Made by a program: the position numbers and the translations under genes
The notes under the pieces: model-generated
What the model saw: the letters and a program-made list of their open reading frames with translations, nothing else
What the model was told of the DNA's origin: nothing
The model's database searches: none
Shown: piece by piece, positions 1 to 11,169 of the stretch
Numbering within the stretch: position 1 is the first letter of the stretch
Layout of the letters: every line of letters starts with the position of its first letter
NCBI GenBank assembly: GCA_009763385.1
Contig: CM019825.1
Span: forward strand, 17,588,664-17,652,663
Direction: 5' to 3'
Origin: Coix lacryma-jobi var. lacryma-jobi
Lineage: Eukaryota; Streptophyta; Magnoliopsida; Poales; Poaceae
Length of the DNA stretch: 64,000 nt

Positions 1-2289
1 TGAGGGATCCGTCGAAGTACATGGTCCAGAGCTCGGCTTGAATCTGCGCCGGCGGAAGTTGATTGTCGGTCCATTCAGCGACGAAGTCTGCCAACGCTTG
101 CGATTTGATGGCCTTTCGGGGGGCGTAGGTGATGGTTCCCCCATTAGCTCGGCGGACCACTTGGCGACGCCCCCGTGGCCTCCCGATTGTTGATGATTTC
201 ACCGAGGGGGAAGGAGGACACCACTGTTACGGGATGAGCGAGGAAGTAGTGCTGGAGCTTGCGCCTCGTGACGATGATGCCGTAGAGCAGCTTCTGGATG
301 TGCGGGTACCGGACCTTGGCCTCGGAGAGCACCTCACTGGTGAAGTACACTGGCCGTTGGACTGGCAATGCATGACCCTCCTCGTACCTCTCGACGACTA
401 TGACCGCGCTGACCACCTGAGTGGTTGCGGCCACATAGAGGAGGAGAGGTTCGGGGGATCACCGTCCTGGGCTGGTTGCGGAGGCACGAGAATTGGCGCA
501 GAAGTCAGCAATCCCTTCAACTTGGTCAAGGCTTCCTCGGCTTCGGCGGTCCACGCAAAGTGTTCCGTCTTTTTGAGTAGGCGGTAGAGGGGTAGTGCTT
601 TTCTCCTAGCCTCGAGATGAATCTGCTGAGAGCGGCTAGGCAGCCTGTTACTTTCTGCACACCCTTGAGGTCACGAATCGGACCCATCCTCGTGACTGCT
701 GAGATTTTTTCAGGGTTTGCCTCGATCCCCCGTTGCGAGACGATGTAGCCAAGTAGCATGCCTCGAGGCACACCAAAGACACACTTCTCGGGGTTGAGCT
801 TCACATTCTTGGCCCGGAGGCACTCGAACGTGGTCTCGAGGTTGCTGATGAGGTTCCCTACTTTTTGGTTTTAACCACGATGTCATCGACGTAGGCCTCG
901 ACGGTCTTGCCTATGTGCTCGCCAAAGATGTGTTGCATACATCGTTGGTACGTTGCCCCGGCGTTTCGAAGGCCGAAGGGCATCGTAACATAGCAATACA
1001 TTCCAAATGGTGTGATAAAAGAGGTCGCGAGCTCATCGGATTTTCTCATCCTAATTTGGTGGTAGCCGGAATACGCATCAAGGAACGAAAGCACTTCGCA
1101 CCCAGCAGTGGAATCAACGATCTGGTCAATTCTAGGTAAAGGAAATGGAACTTTTGGACATGCTTTATTAAGACCAGTGTAATCTACACACATCCGCATT
1201 TTTCCATTCTTTTTCCTAACTAGTACAGGGTTAGCTAGCCACTCTGGGTAAAATACCTCCTTGATGAATCCGGCCGCCAAAAGCTTGTGCACCTCCTCGC
1301 CGATGATCCTGCGCTTTTCCTCGTCGAAGCGACGCAGGCGTTGCTTCACTGGTCTGGATCCGGCCTGGATCTCCAAGGCGTGCTCGGCGACTTCCCTCGG
1401 TATGCCTGGCATGTCCGAGGGGTTCCACGCAAACATGTCGATGTTCGCGCGGAGAAAGTCGACGAGCACTGCTTCCTATTTGGGCTCGAGGCTGGTACTG
1501 ATGGTCAGCGTCTTGCCATTGGCCGAGGTCGGGTCGACGGGTATTTGCTTGGTGTGCTCGGCCGGCTCGAAGGTGCCGGCGTGACGCTTTGCTTCTGGGG
1601 CCCCCTCGGTGGCCAGAGCTGCCAAGGCCTCGAGCGAGTCGAGGTGGACGTTGGCCTCCCCCGCTCGACGCACTCCACGTCGCAGTGGTATGCGTGCTCG
1701 TAGGAGGTGTCAACGGTGATGACTCCTTTCGGCCCCGGCATCTTGAGCTTCAAGTACGTGTAGTTAGGAATCGCCATGAACTTGGCGTAGCCTGGCCGGC
1801 CGATGATGGCGTGGTAGGTCCCTTGGAAGCCGACCACCTCGAAGGTGAGCGTTTCCTGTCGGAAGTTTGCCGGCGTGCCGAAGCAGACCGGCAGGTCGAT
1901 GCGCCCGAGGGGGTGGGCCTTCTTTCCTGGCACTACTCCGTGGAACCCCCGACACTGGGTCGGAGCTGTCCTTCTGAAATCCCCAGGAGGTCGAGGGTCT
2001 CGAGGTATATGATGTTGAGGCTCGAGCCCCCATCCATCAACACCTTGGAGAACCGAACGTCGACTATGACGGGGTCGACGACGAGGGGGTAAGCCCCCGG
2101 GTTTATGACCTGGTCCGGATGGTCGTCACGGTCGAACGTGATTGGCGCATCGGACCAGTCAAGATACCGGGGGGCGTCGTGGCCGAGCGAAAAGATTTCC
2201 CGGCGCTCCTTCTTTCTTTCTCGAGCTGAGAGCCCGACGGTCGGCCCCCGTAGATCATGTAGCAGTCGCGCACCGGGGGAAGTCGCCAT
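1..2289 (-). pseudogene. pol of the Tat-like gypsy element (protease, RT, RNase H), partial
   Basis: 1933-2289 holds the protease active-site segment (VLMDGGSSLNIIY). The frame changes near 1933, and 1505-1933 carries the rest of the protease (AIIGRPGYAKFMA). 858-1469 is an uninterrupted RT palm segment with FLDAYSGYHQI and YVDD; 526-804 continues with the RT thumb region (FGVPRGMLLGYIVSQRG). 144-434 is the connection/RNase H region (VRYPHIQKLLYGI). The first 60 bases encode a reading with MYFDGSL, the start of a second RNase H domain. Several indels make it a pseudogene. Integrase is not in the window. Confidence 0.85.
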
Positions 2290-4500
2290 CTGCGTTTCTG
2301 CCGCCGCGTCGATCGGTATCCTTTCCCTTAGGCGCGTCTTCCTTCTTATCGCCGAGCTTGGAGTAGTAGCCCTTCAACAGTCGGCAGTCTTTCAACTTGT
2401 GGTTTACGGGGCCCCGGTGATAGGTACAGGGATCCTCGAGCATTTGGTCGAAAACAGCCCCATCGGGGGGCCTCGAGGCTTCTTGGGCTCGAGGGCGCCC
2501 GCGAGCACCTCTTTGTCGTCGTCGTCATCGGTGCCACGCTTCGCCTTCTGGCCCTTGCGTTTGTTTTTCTTCCTTTTGTTCCCGTCATTGTTGTCGTTCT
2601 TGGCGTCGTTGCCCTTGCTGGAGCCCTCCGGCGCGATCACCGCCTTGCCTTTGTCCGTGGCACGGCCAAAGAAGGCCCCCACTGCTTCGTCGCCCGAAGC
2701 AAAGCTTGTGACGCGATCCATCAGGTCCTCGACCGTCCCGGGACGGTAGCGTCCTAGCTCATGAACAAGCTCTTGGCATGTTGTGCCTGCGAGGAATGCT
2801 GAGATGACGTCCTCGTCAGGCACGTGGGGGAGCTCGAGGCGCTGCTTCGAGAACCGTCGAGCGAAGTCGCGGAGGGGCTCGTCCGCCGCCTGCCTGCAAC
2901 GCCGTAGGTCCCAGGGGTTGCCTGGGCGTACGCAGGTCCCCTTAAATTCCCGTCGAAGACCCTGACTAGGTCGGCCCAGTCATGGATCCGATCCGGCGGG
3001 AGCCCCTCGAGCCACGTCGGGCGGTGTCCGAGAGGTAGAGTGGGAGCTGACGGATGATCACGCGGTCGTCGTTCTTCGCTCCGCCCAGTTGGCAGCCAAG
3101 GCGGAAGTCCGAGAGCCAGAGCTTGGGCTCGACCTCCCCGTCATACTTCACGATGTTGGTCGGCGGTCGGAAGCGGTCGGGGAGGGTTGAGCTGCGGATG
3201 GCCCGGCTGAAGACTCGGGGGCCCGGGGGCTCGAGGACCTGCCGGTCCTCGTCGCTGTCGTAGCGCCCCCTCGGTGGGCGCTATAGCCACGCTCTTGGGC
3301 CCCCTTGTCCTTGCGCCGTCGGTTGATGTCGTTGCGGGCGTCGTTGGGGTCTCGAGGCGGCCGGTTGTCGACGATCCGTTCGCGGACTGGCCTAGCTCGA
3401 GAGGCGTCCGGCTGGTGGACGGATGCCTCGCGAGCGTCGTGGGGCGTGTCCGCCGGTTTCCCCGAGGCTGCCCCGCGTCGGCGCGACGCCGAGCTCTCGG
3501 CCTGCTGCACCGCGGCTGTCTCGAGGAGGTTTTTCATTTCTCCGAGCATGCGCCTGGCGTCGGGGTTGGAGACGGCGGGCAGGTCACGGAGCATCATGGC
3601 CGCCGCCACCACGTTCTGCCCAGCTCGTGGGAAACATACCTACTCAGGGCGTGCTGGTTCCCCGTCCTCGAGGATCCGCCTGTGGACCTCTCGAGCCTGC
3701 CCCTCGAGCTCCCGCTCCTCGGGTTGGGGTGGTTCAGCATTCAGGGTTTGCCGGAGCTGCAGCAGTGTCGCCGTTCCTCCTCGGTTTAGTGATTGCCTCT
3801 TGCACTTGTGCGAGTTGCGCCGCTCGGCCATCGTCGTGCTTGGGCGGCACAGCCGTGCTCGAGGTTCGTCCCTTCCCAGGCGCGTGATCCGCCTGCCGCG
3901 GCCACGTCGCTAGGTCTTCTAGGTCGAGGGCCGGCCTGTCGTCGTCGCCTTCGTCCTCGGTGTCGCATACGACTCCCTCGAGTTGGAAGCACTCCCTGGT
4001 GGGATCCCAGAGGTCGGGGTCGTGGTAGTCGTATTCGTCGGAGTCGGAGCTGTGACGGCACGCCGCCTTGGCTGATGCTGGGACCGCAGCTCGCGGTACC
4101 ATTCTCCGACGGTAGCTCGCCGAGGTGGCTCGAAGGATCGCAGAAGTCGCGGTCGATGCACGCGGGGTGACGATTTCCAGGCTGGCCATGGCTCGCAGCA
4201 GCGCGCCCGAACGCTGCTCCCGGTCCACCATCGTCTGGCCCTGATGGCGCTCGTCGAGGCGGTGGGCGAAAACGGCCGCAGAGCTGTCGAGGCCGACCGG
4301 GAACCGCTGGCGTCGGACGCGGCGCGACCCGTGCGGAAGGAGGTTGAGTTGGCGTCGACGGCGCACGGCTCGGAGGCCTCTGGCCTGGCTCCTGGTCCGT
4401 ACGCGTGACGAATGCGAAGTCGCTAGACGGGCGTGAGTGCGCCCTGGAGGTCTCCGGCCGTGCGCCGGCGGGTTTCCCTTGGGCCCCTGCACCGGCTACG
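2250..4500 (-). pseudogene. gag of the Tat-like gypsy element, frameshifted
   Basis: Fragments of one gag protein lie in successive frames. About 3734-4220 codes an acidic and basic N-terminal region. 3148-3612 codes an Arg-rich segment running into a core that continues at 2966-3151 (WLSDFRLGCQLGGA, then LPLYLSDTAR). 2404-2823 holds the core C-terminal part (ISAFLAGTTCQELVHELG). 2255-2443 holds a single degenerate zinc-knuckle-like segment (CTYHRGPVNHKLKDC). At least three frame changes mean no intact gag. The products would form the particle shell in an active copy. Confidence 0.8.
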
Positions 4501-4784
4501 GGGGCGTAGGTGTTTGCCGCGGGCACCGCCTGGGCCCGACGACGACGGTGACGATGGCGCCGCTCGTGCCGTGGCGACGTTTGGTGGTGCGGGCGACGCG
4601 TCACGCCCCCCCGCGCGGGGTGGGTGACACGCACTCCGCCCAGGCCCTCCGTGGAGAGCAAAGTCAGCTCGTTGCCGTTGCCTGTGGCCAGAACTCGAGC
4701 TCCCGAACCAACGACGGCACCAGCCGAGAACGGAAGAGGGGATGAAGCCATCCAGGAGCCAACAGAATCGACTCGGGCACGCGA

Positions 4785-4808
4785 AGGCCCTACCTGGCGC
4801 GCAACTAC
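4785..4808 (-). other. Primer binding site region of the gypsy element
   Basis: Directly next to the LTR, the minus strand reads GTAGTTGCGCGCCAGGTA followed by GGGCC. This resembles the TTGGCGCGCCAGGTAGGGG leader I know from other grass Ty3/gypsy elements, with one base missing. The matching tRNA was not determined. Confidence 0.5.
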
Positions 4809-5369
4809 TGTCGGTGTTTCGTACCCGGGGGTATCACACCAACGAGTAATATGATCGCGTGCTTCTCTTCCTGGATGGTGATGCAAGGGACACAAGGATT
4901 TATCCTGGTTCGGGCAAAGAAGGCCCTACGTCCAGCGGGGGGGATGTTCTTGTATTACTTGCACCTAAGTGCTTGTACAGGGCGAATACAAGCTCAATGA
5001 GCGTGGACCGGAGTCCGGACTCGTGTATGTGCGTGGACTCGTGTGTTGCGTGTCCGTCGTCCCGAATGAGGGCCCTAGCGTCCCCTTTTATAGAGCAAGG
5101 GGTGGCCAGGGTTACAAAAAGTATTACAGGTGTCGGGGCGCATGGTGCCCCATACGGAGAAGGGTAGGAACCCTGTCTTGTCGGGGCCACTGGAGCCGAT
5201 GTGATCGTCGCTGTTGAGGCGTCCTTGAGTCGTGGCTTCCATCCCGGGCGCGGACGTGGGGACGCGACAAGGCGGGAGCCGTACAGCACCCATCCCGAAT
5301 GTACAGTACGCGGTGAGGTCCCTCCGGGTCTTGGGGTACCTGTCCTCCAATAGCACGAAAGTAGTTAGG

Positions 5370-5537
5370 GCTCGAAGGGCGCGGAGCCGGCTTCGAGGTG
5401 GTGCCACGGGGGCTCGAGGGGCGCGGAGCCGGCCTCGAGGTGTTACAGTGCAGGGCTCGAGGGGCGCGTAGCCGGCCTCGAGGGTTACAGTGCAGGGCTC
5501 GAGGGCGCGTAGCCGGCCTCGAGGGGTTACAGTGCCC
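5370..5537. repeat. Tandem array in LTR, about 4 x 42 bp
   Basis: Four consecutive units each contain GGCTCGAGGGGCGCG followed by AGCCGGCCTCGAGG. The last two end in GTTACAGTGCA or a close variant. The period is about 42 bp. The array lies in the LTR between about 560 and 730 bp from its left end. Confidence 0.8.
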
Positions 5538-5751
5538 GGCGTGGCCGAACAGTGCTGCACTGGTGCCCTTTTGCCCATGCTTGTGGTGAAAACGTGACTT
5601 GACCTTTACACCGGGTTACTGTGGTACATGCCGTGCACTAGTGGACATGACCGGAGTAGGTGAAGGCATTAAATGCGTGGTATGGGCTGGTACAGCTGAC
5701 TGTACCTCGAGGTCCGTGCGTTAAGGCTCGAGGTGTGGAGGCGCGCTTGCC

Positions 5752-5988
5752 CGAGGTTTGGAGGGCTCGAGCGAGACGGGGAGTGATCGTGCTTGCCCGA
5801 GGCCTGGCTGGGAGGGCTCGGGCGAGACGGAAAAGCGTTCGCCCGAGGCCTGGCTGGGAGGCTCGGGCGAGACGGAGATGGAGCGTTCGCCCGAGGCCTC
5901 GCTGGGAGGGCTCGGGCGAGACGGAGATAGAGCGTTCGCCGAGGCCTCGCTGGGAGGGCTCGGGCGAGACGGAGATAGGGCGTTCGCG
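5752..5988. repeat. Tandem array in LTR, about 5 x 46-49 bp, GGCTCGGGCGAGACGG type
   Basis: About five units carry GAGGCCTGGCTGGGAGG, then GCTCGGGCGAGACGG, then a variable GAGATGGAGCGTTCGCC. Units differ by single-base changes and small indels. A very similar unit recurs in the unrelated solo LTR at about 15585-15735. Confidence 0.82.
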
Positions 5989-6089
5989 TGTTTGCGTTAA
6001 TTGGGGGTACCCCTTTTTTGTACCACCGACAATTTGACTGGACAGGCTGGATGTGCGTTGTATGAGGCGTATATTAGTGATGTGATTAG

Positions 6090-6250
6090 TGATTCAGAAG
6101 CATCCTACTCTGTACTCTGATTGGGGGAACGCGAAATCACTACTAGGAGTAAAATGGCAAGCTATGAGAGGAGTAGCAGATTCAGGCAAGCAGCAGCTTG
6201 CGTTCACGGATGTGGTTGGGCTGAATAAAGTCTTCACGGGTGATCTGTAA
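6090..6250 (+). CDS. Possible terminal exon of an unidentified gene
   Basis: Next to the gypsy insertion an open frame reads KHPTLYSDWGNAKSLLGVKW, continues for about 29 codons, ends FTGDL, and stops at TAA near 6248. Base and residue composition look coding, and a plausible acceptor (TTCAG) lies just before the lysine codon. Any upstream exons would lie beyond the gypsy element, outside the window. I do not recognise the family. It may be a relic. Confidence 0.3.
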
Positions 6251-6549
6251 AAATCACATCAATTTGCCACCCTAAACTAATGAAATTCAAACCGGTGTAG
6301 TGTGCTTGTCAAGTATGCAGTATGCACCCGACATCTTTGTTATATGCAGTACTTGGCTTCAGTTTCTTTTTGGTATATAACTATGGGTGAAAAAATCTGC
6401 CTCCGCACTCAAACTCTTTGTGTTGCAAAAAGGACAATGTGATGTATTTCTTTGTTTGATAGCTAAAATGTTAAAACAGTATAGCAATGCTTTTCTTCTC
6501 ATCGCTCTGATTTCTTTCTGCAAGTAACATAAAGAAAAATAGTTAAAAT

Positions 6550-6722
6550 CATGGAATTAAATAGCCCGCTATTTGTGCCGCTATAGCCCGAAATAGCTTG
6601 AAAAAATTGTGCCGCTATTTGCGTTCATGCACAATTCTACCGCTATTTTGCCGCTAAAGTCCGCTAATTACAGTTTATAAAACGCTAAACACTTTAGCTT
6701 TAGCTCGCTATTTAAAACCATG
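6550..6722. mobile_element. Small hAT-type MITE (173 bp)
   Basis: The termini are inverted repeats: CATGGAATTAAATAGC on the left and the complement of CATGGTTTTAAATAGC on the right. It is flanked by the 8-bp direct repeat GTTAAAAT at 6542-6549 and 6723-6730. An 8-bp target duplication is the hAT signature. The interior is rich in CCGCTATTT motifs. Confidence 0.75.
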
Positions 6723-6731
6723 GTTAAAATG

Positions 6732-7363
6732 TTGATTTGGTAGCTGGGCACTTTTTTTAGTTTAGCAATTATTGGTTTAGGCAGTTTAGCAGTGTATTTT
6801 TTAGATAAGTGGCAGCCTATGGTCACTTCACATTTTAATTTTGATGACATTTTGGTTATAGAATAATAAAGTGATCCTATCTGTAGTTTTATTAATTCTA
6901 TGAGTGGCTTCTATATTCTTTTTAATTAATTAATATTGGTCATCATGCAGTGATCCTATCTGCCTGTTTTTTATTAATTCTATCTGTTTTCAATTAATTA
7001 ATCCTATGAGTGATCCTATATGCTAATTTTTACTATCTTATTAACACTTTGTTTTATTTTATATTCTCAGTGTGCTACTCATTTCTACTGCTACCACGCC
7101 TGAGCTAAGGCTTCATCACCATGTCAACGCAGGTATGTTTAGTCCTCTCTTTCTGCTTGTTTATGTCCTGCTATTTTTTTTTTTGCTCATGTCCGAAGTT
7201 ATGTGGAGTACCTTGAGCTAACAAGTTTCTAGAGTTTCAATTTTATTTGCACAAGAGATATATGTCCTGCTATATATACGATATATTTATTGTAAAATAT
7301 ATGCTGATGTGGATCAACTAGCATGTCTAACTGACATGTAAACTTATTGCATACATGTTTTAG
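6732..7363. other. AT-rich sequence, no gene recognised
   Basis: This contains short repeats of the form AGTGATCCTAT plus AT-rich runs. A possible untranslated exon (about 7070-7130, ending in GCAG before GTATGT) may belong to the Harbinger-derived unit that follows. Nothing coding was seen. Confidence 0.4.
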
Positions 7364-7620
7364 ATGGCAGATCATTACACACAATTGGTCTCTAACAATA
7401 TAGGTGAGGAGGAAAGGAGGAGGAGAAAGAGAAAGAGAGTTGTTATTGCAATGGTAGTTTCAGTTATGGCCTTGATTGCAAAGAGGTATCATCGAAGAAG
7501 ACCTAGACACCTAGTAGATGCCGATGAGGTTCTAGAGAGAAGGGTTCAGGAGAGAAAACAGATGTTAAGAAATTTGTACCAGGGCTCAAACACCTATTGT
7601 TATGACAGTTTGCGCCTAAC
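7364..7620 (+). pseudogene. PIF/Harbinger transposase (HARBI1-like) N-terminal fragment
   Basis: The frame opens with ATG at 7364. It has a basic stretch (RRRRKRKR), a short hydrophobic run, then RRPRHLVDADEVLERRVQER and RNLYQGS. This resembles the N-terminus and DUF8040-like start of plant HARBI1 nucleases. The catalytic DDE domain is absent: at about 7620 the sequence switches directly to the second Harbinger protein. A functional transposase cannot be made. The identification rests on motif memory. Confidence 0.55.
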
Positions 7621-8861
7621 AAAATGCATGGAAGTCACACGTGTACACAGCTGCAATTAATAATGTTCGAGGAAATGTGGAGTCAACATCACAAAGAGCA
7701 ACATCGAGTCCCGGAGCAAGACATTCGATAAGCACTACAATATTGTCAATGGCATGCTATCTTCAAGTGGGTTTGGCTGGGATTGGGAGAAGAATAAGCT
7801 TTCAATTGATAGTGAAGCTGCATGGGAATCTTATATTGAGGTATGTCAAATTCTCCTCTAAGAATCTGTCTTTTTTATCTTTACTGTCTCTGAGAATCCT
7901 ATATGTGTATAGTTTAGTGCTAGGATAGATTGTGGAGATGAAATCCAGATATTATCTTCTAGTTCATTACCATGTATAGCCTGAAATATATTTATATCAG
8001 CCTACCTTCAACTCTAGTTCTTTTAACACTGTAACTTTTGTTCTCAACTTCCATTGTTTCAAGTGAATTGTGATCATACCTCAATATAAACTGTGATCTA
8101 GGACACTGAAAGAAGAATTAAAAGGAACACTGGGCAGACAAAATTACATAAAGTGATGGTTACTGTAACTTTTGCTAAATTACATATACTGTAACTTTTG
8201 TAACATCAGAGGTAAGGGAACTGTGATGTTTCAAGTGGTTTAGCTTCTTTTAGCTAGTAGCATTATAACAGTGGTCTGTATGAGTTTTAATTTATGGACT
8301 GTTGTGCCTAGCATATATATGGTTACTTTGAAAAGAAATTTTTTTACCCATTTCTCTCATTCCGAACTGATAGTATATAAAGTGATAGATGTTTAACTAT
8401 AACTATCTCTGTAGAAAAACAAGGAAGCTAAAAACTACAGGAACAAAGTCATCAAATATTGGGAGTCTATTAGTCTAGTTTATTGCAAGGATCATGCCAA
8501 TGGAGAGGCGGCTCGTACAGCATCTGAGAGCTCCAAAGAGATGGCTAAAGAAGGTGGTAATCCAGCTGGTTCAACAATGACCCCAGGAGGTTTGAAGAGG
8601 CAAAGGTCAGATGACTCATTCAATTCAATGTGGTCTGAGAAGTTGGATATGTTTGCTGCAGTGATCAAGGAAGATGCACTACCAAAGCCTCCCTCTTCAG
8701 CTGAAGTATTTACAGCACTACAAGAAGTTGAAGGACTTGATTCTGACACTGAGCTCGACTTGTATGATATCCTCACCTCTGATGCTCGCAAGTTTGAGTC
8801 CATGGTAGCCCTACCACTACACAGGAGAAGAAGGTGGTTGCTAAAGCAGCTTAAGAAGTGA
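7621..8861 (+). pseudogene. PIF/Harbinger ORF1 protein, MYB/SANT-like, two exons with one frameshift
   Basis: This is the accessory DNA-binding protein of PIF/Harbinger elements, which partners the transposase. Exon A (7621-7840) encodes AWKSHVYTAAINNVR. The frame slips near 7667, and the exon then continues with HIESRSKTFDKHYNIVNGML and a WDW-containing MYB/SANT-like segment. The donor is GTATGT at 7841 and the acceptor AG at 8413-8414. Exon B (8415-8861) starts KNKEAKNYRNKVIKYWE and ends LPLHRRRRWLLKQLKK followed by a stop. The domain has the length expected for this family, but the frameshift and the fusion to a transposase fragment upstream mark it as a deletion derivative. Confidence 0.65.
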
Positions 8862-9388
8862 TCGGTGCTGTTCAACAATATTATTGTGTAATGCTTTCTA
8901 TAGTCATATGAAAATGGTGTTAATTTTGATGTGTAATCAGCATGTGCTATTTGGATCTTATTTTCTGTAGGGTGCTTGTACGTACCTCTTCACTAATGTA
9001 CTGGTTGTGATATTCTACTATTTGACTCATATATTATGTTGGTTACATACATATATTATGGGTTTATGTATCCCATATGAGTCTATACTGCTGTTTGTGT
9101 CAAATATATTGTGTTGATTACATACCCTGGGCTCAATTCTTAATACAAGTTGCCAAACAACATTTTGATTTTAATTCTAGGAATTCAATTATGTTTGCAC
9201 CCAAACAAGAATAATGGAAATGAATCAGTTTCCAGCTGATTCAATTCTAGACAATTCAATTCCTAGAATCTGATTCAAGGAAACTGATTCATTTCCAGGG
9301 ACCCAAACGGGCCCTAAGAGAAAAGCAGTTCATCTTGTTGTTCCCTAGCAAGCTCTCGATGCGATCGCGTTACTTCGATGGTTCCCTT

Positions 9389-11169
9389 TCATGCCTCCTC
9401 CTTCCCAGCTTCTTCTTCACTCTGCTTCCCTTCAGCTTCAGTAGGCATTGCCTGCTTCTTCTTGTTCTTCTCCTCCTCGAGGAACTCCTTGAGCCCCCGG
9501 AGCGCGACGTCGGCGTGATTGCTCCGCAGCAGCATCTCCGACACGGCGGCCGGCGTCACCTCCACCTGGGAGAGCAGCTCCTGCAACTCCGGGAACAGCG
9601 GGTGGTCGTCGACGAGGAAGTAGTTCCGGGCCAGCGTCTTGAAGGCCTCCCAGCCGCAGTAGCCCATGTAGACGTGCATGTCCATGCGCCCGGGACGCAG
9701 CAGCGCCGGGTCCAGGCGGTCCTTGTAGTTGGTGGTGAAGACGATGATGCGCTCCCCGCCGCTGGTCGACCACAGCCCGTCGATGAAATTGAGCAGACCG
9801 GACAGCGTCACCTGAGAAGAGGTCGGTCATTCCCGGGTGCGCGCACGCCGGACATCATTATCGGCGTCGAATACTCGAGTCTGTGATGATACGGAGCACA
9901 ATACAGCAGCGAAGCGAACGCTGCCGCCTAGTAGAGTAGTGATGATCAAGTAGCTACGTCTAGAATTTGATTGATCGAAATCGAAACGGGTGTAGTTTAT
10001 TTACCTGATTGCTGTTGGAGTTGTTGGGCGGCGGAGCAGTGCGCGGCGGGGCCGGGGGTGCGCTCGAATCGGATACAGGGCCATCGTCGCTACTATTGTC
10101 TCCCGTACGTCCGCTGGTACGCACCGGCGGCACCTTGCCGTCGTCCGTCCTCGACATGGCATCGCAGCAGCAGTCGATGTCCTCGATGACGAGGATAGAC
10201 TTGTCGGACATGCCGATGAGCAGCCACTGCAGCGAGGTGTTCAGATGCACATGGGAGAGGTCGAGGTCGTAGAGGTTGTAGCGGAGGTGGTTGGCCATGG
10301 CGGCGACGAGGCTGGACTTGCCGGTGCCCGGCGGGCCGTAGAGCAGGTACCCGCGCTTCCACGCCTTGCCGACGCGGCGGTAGTGGTCCCTCCTGCCCTT
10401 GAAGAGGTCGAGGTCGGCGACGATGGAGCGCTTGAGCGCGGGGTCCATGGCGAGCGTGTCGAAGGTGGCCGGGTGGTGGTGGCTCATCCGGTACCACATC
10501 CGGCCCTCGTTCATGCAGATCTTGAGCGCGCGCTCCCGCTGCTCCACCTCCTCGGCGGCGTCCATGACGAAGGGCACGTAGCGGTCCATGGCGATGTCCG
10601 TGTGCTGGGCGTCGAAGCTGAGCTCCAGCACGAAGTCGCGGTCGCCGCCGGCGCTGGGCTCGCCTGCCGCCGCTTTCTTGGCCTTCGTCTTGGTCCCGAC
10701 GCCGCCCCCGGACGTCGCCTCGACGCACGTCCACGTGAAGCGGACGCCCTCGAAGTCGTCGGAGGTGGATCCCCCGGGCTCCAGGAAGAGGTGCCTCCGC
10801 CAGGTGGCGCGGCCGGCGTCGTCCCTGGCGCGGGCCAGCGTGACGCCCAGGCGCGGCATGGCGCGCGGTCGAGCCTGGACGCCAGGTACGTCCGCGCGGC
10901 GTCGAAGAGGAGGTTGTCCTCGCCGCCGGTCCCGCCGCCGCCCGGCTGGCTCCGGACGACGAGCGTGCGCCGGTCCCTCTGGCCCCAGCCGACCCGCGCC
11001 CCGAGCGCCGACGCGCCCAGCGCGCCGCGCCGCGGAGCTCCTCGGGGAGCAGCTCCCGAGCCATGCTGCGCGCCATGACCGCGTACGCCGCCGCCGAGGC
11101 CGCCGTGGCCAGCGCCTTCCGGTACGCGTCCACCGCCTTCCCGCCCACCGCCGCCTCCGTGGGCTCCAT
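9389..11169 (-). pseudogene. BCS1-like AAA-ATPase (AATP1/ASD type), two exons, two frameshifts
   Basis: Members of this plant AAA-ATPase family (resembling mitochondrial BCS1) are membrane-anchored ATPases in mitochondria or ER, often stress-linked. Exon 1 runs 11169-10005 (donor GTAA) and exon 2 9811-9389 (acceptor CTTCTCAG). The start ATG gives MEPTEAAVGGKAVDAYRKAL with a hydrophobic anchor. The AAA core has Walker A GPPGTGKSS, Walker B ILVIEDIDC, and in exon 2 FTTNYKDRLDPALLRPGRMD. Exon 2 ends EEEAGKEEA. The N-terminal frame shifts near 11010-11014 and again near 10861-10870. Each shift is explained by one missing base in a GC-rich run, and the flanking protein stays family-like in all three frames. 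It may be a recent pseudogene or two assembly errors in an intact gene. Confidence 0.82.

Larger units (their letters stand above)
1..6031 (-). mobile_element. Ty3/gypsy LTR retrotransposon, Tat-like, truncated by window start
   Basis: Read on the minus strand the order is 5' LTR (4809-6031), primer site, gag, aspartic protease, reverse transcriptase, RNase H; the remainder lies before base 1. The LTR ends in the inverted repeat TGTCGGTG/CACCGACA. The protease motif (DGGSS) and RT motif (YVDD) are of Ty3/gypsy type. A second RNase H-like motif (MYFDGSL) sits at the window edge, which fits the dual-RNase H Tat lineage (inference). Gag is split over several frames, so the copy is probably inactive. 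The base run after 6031 is ATTTG; its partner target duplication lies outside the window. Confidence 0.9.
4809..6031 (-). repeat. 5' LTR of the Tat-like gypsy element
   Basis: The 1223-bp block starts TGTCGGTG and ends CACCGACA on the plus strand, giving perfect 8-bp inverted termini. It is the 5' LTR because gag lies directly to its left on the minus strand. It holds two tandem arrays, at 5370-5537 and about 5752-5988. The second LTR is outside the window, so age cannot be estimated. Confidence 0.88.
7364..9314 (+). mobile_element. PIF/Harbinger deletion derivative with right TIR
   Basis: After the two coding fragments, the right end at 9314 reads GGGACCCAAACGGGCCC followed by TAA. Read inward it is GGGCCCGTTTGGGTCCC, a Harbinger/Tourist-type terminus with a 3-bp TAA flank. 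The last 100 bp form a loose palindrome (GGAAATGAATCAGTTTCC on the left, GGAAACTGATTCATTTCC on the right). No matching left terminus was found in the window. It may lie beyond the gypsy insertion or be lost. Confidence 0.6.

Noticed and set aside
2105..5217. Long plus-strand open frames across the gypsy gag and leader region
   Set aside because: They are the antisense of a GC-rich retrotransposon and show no domain motif; the minus strand carries recognisable gag and protease.
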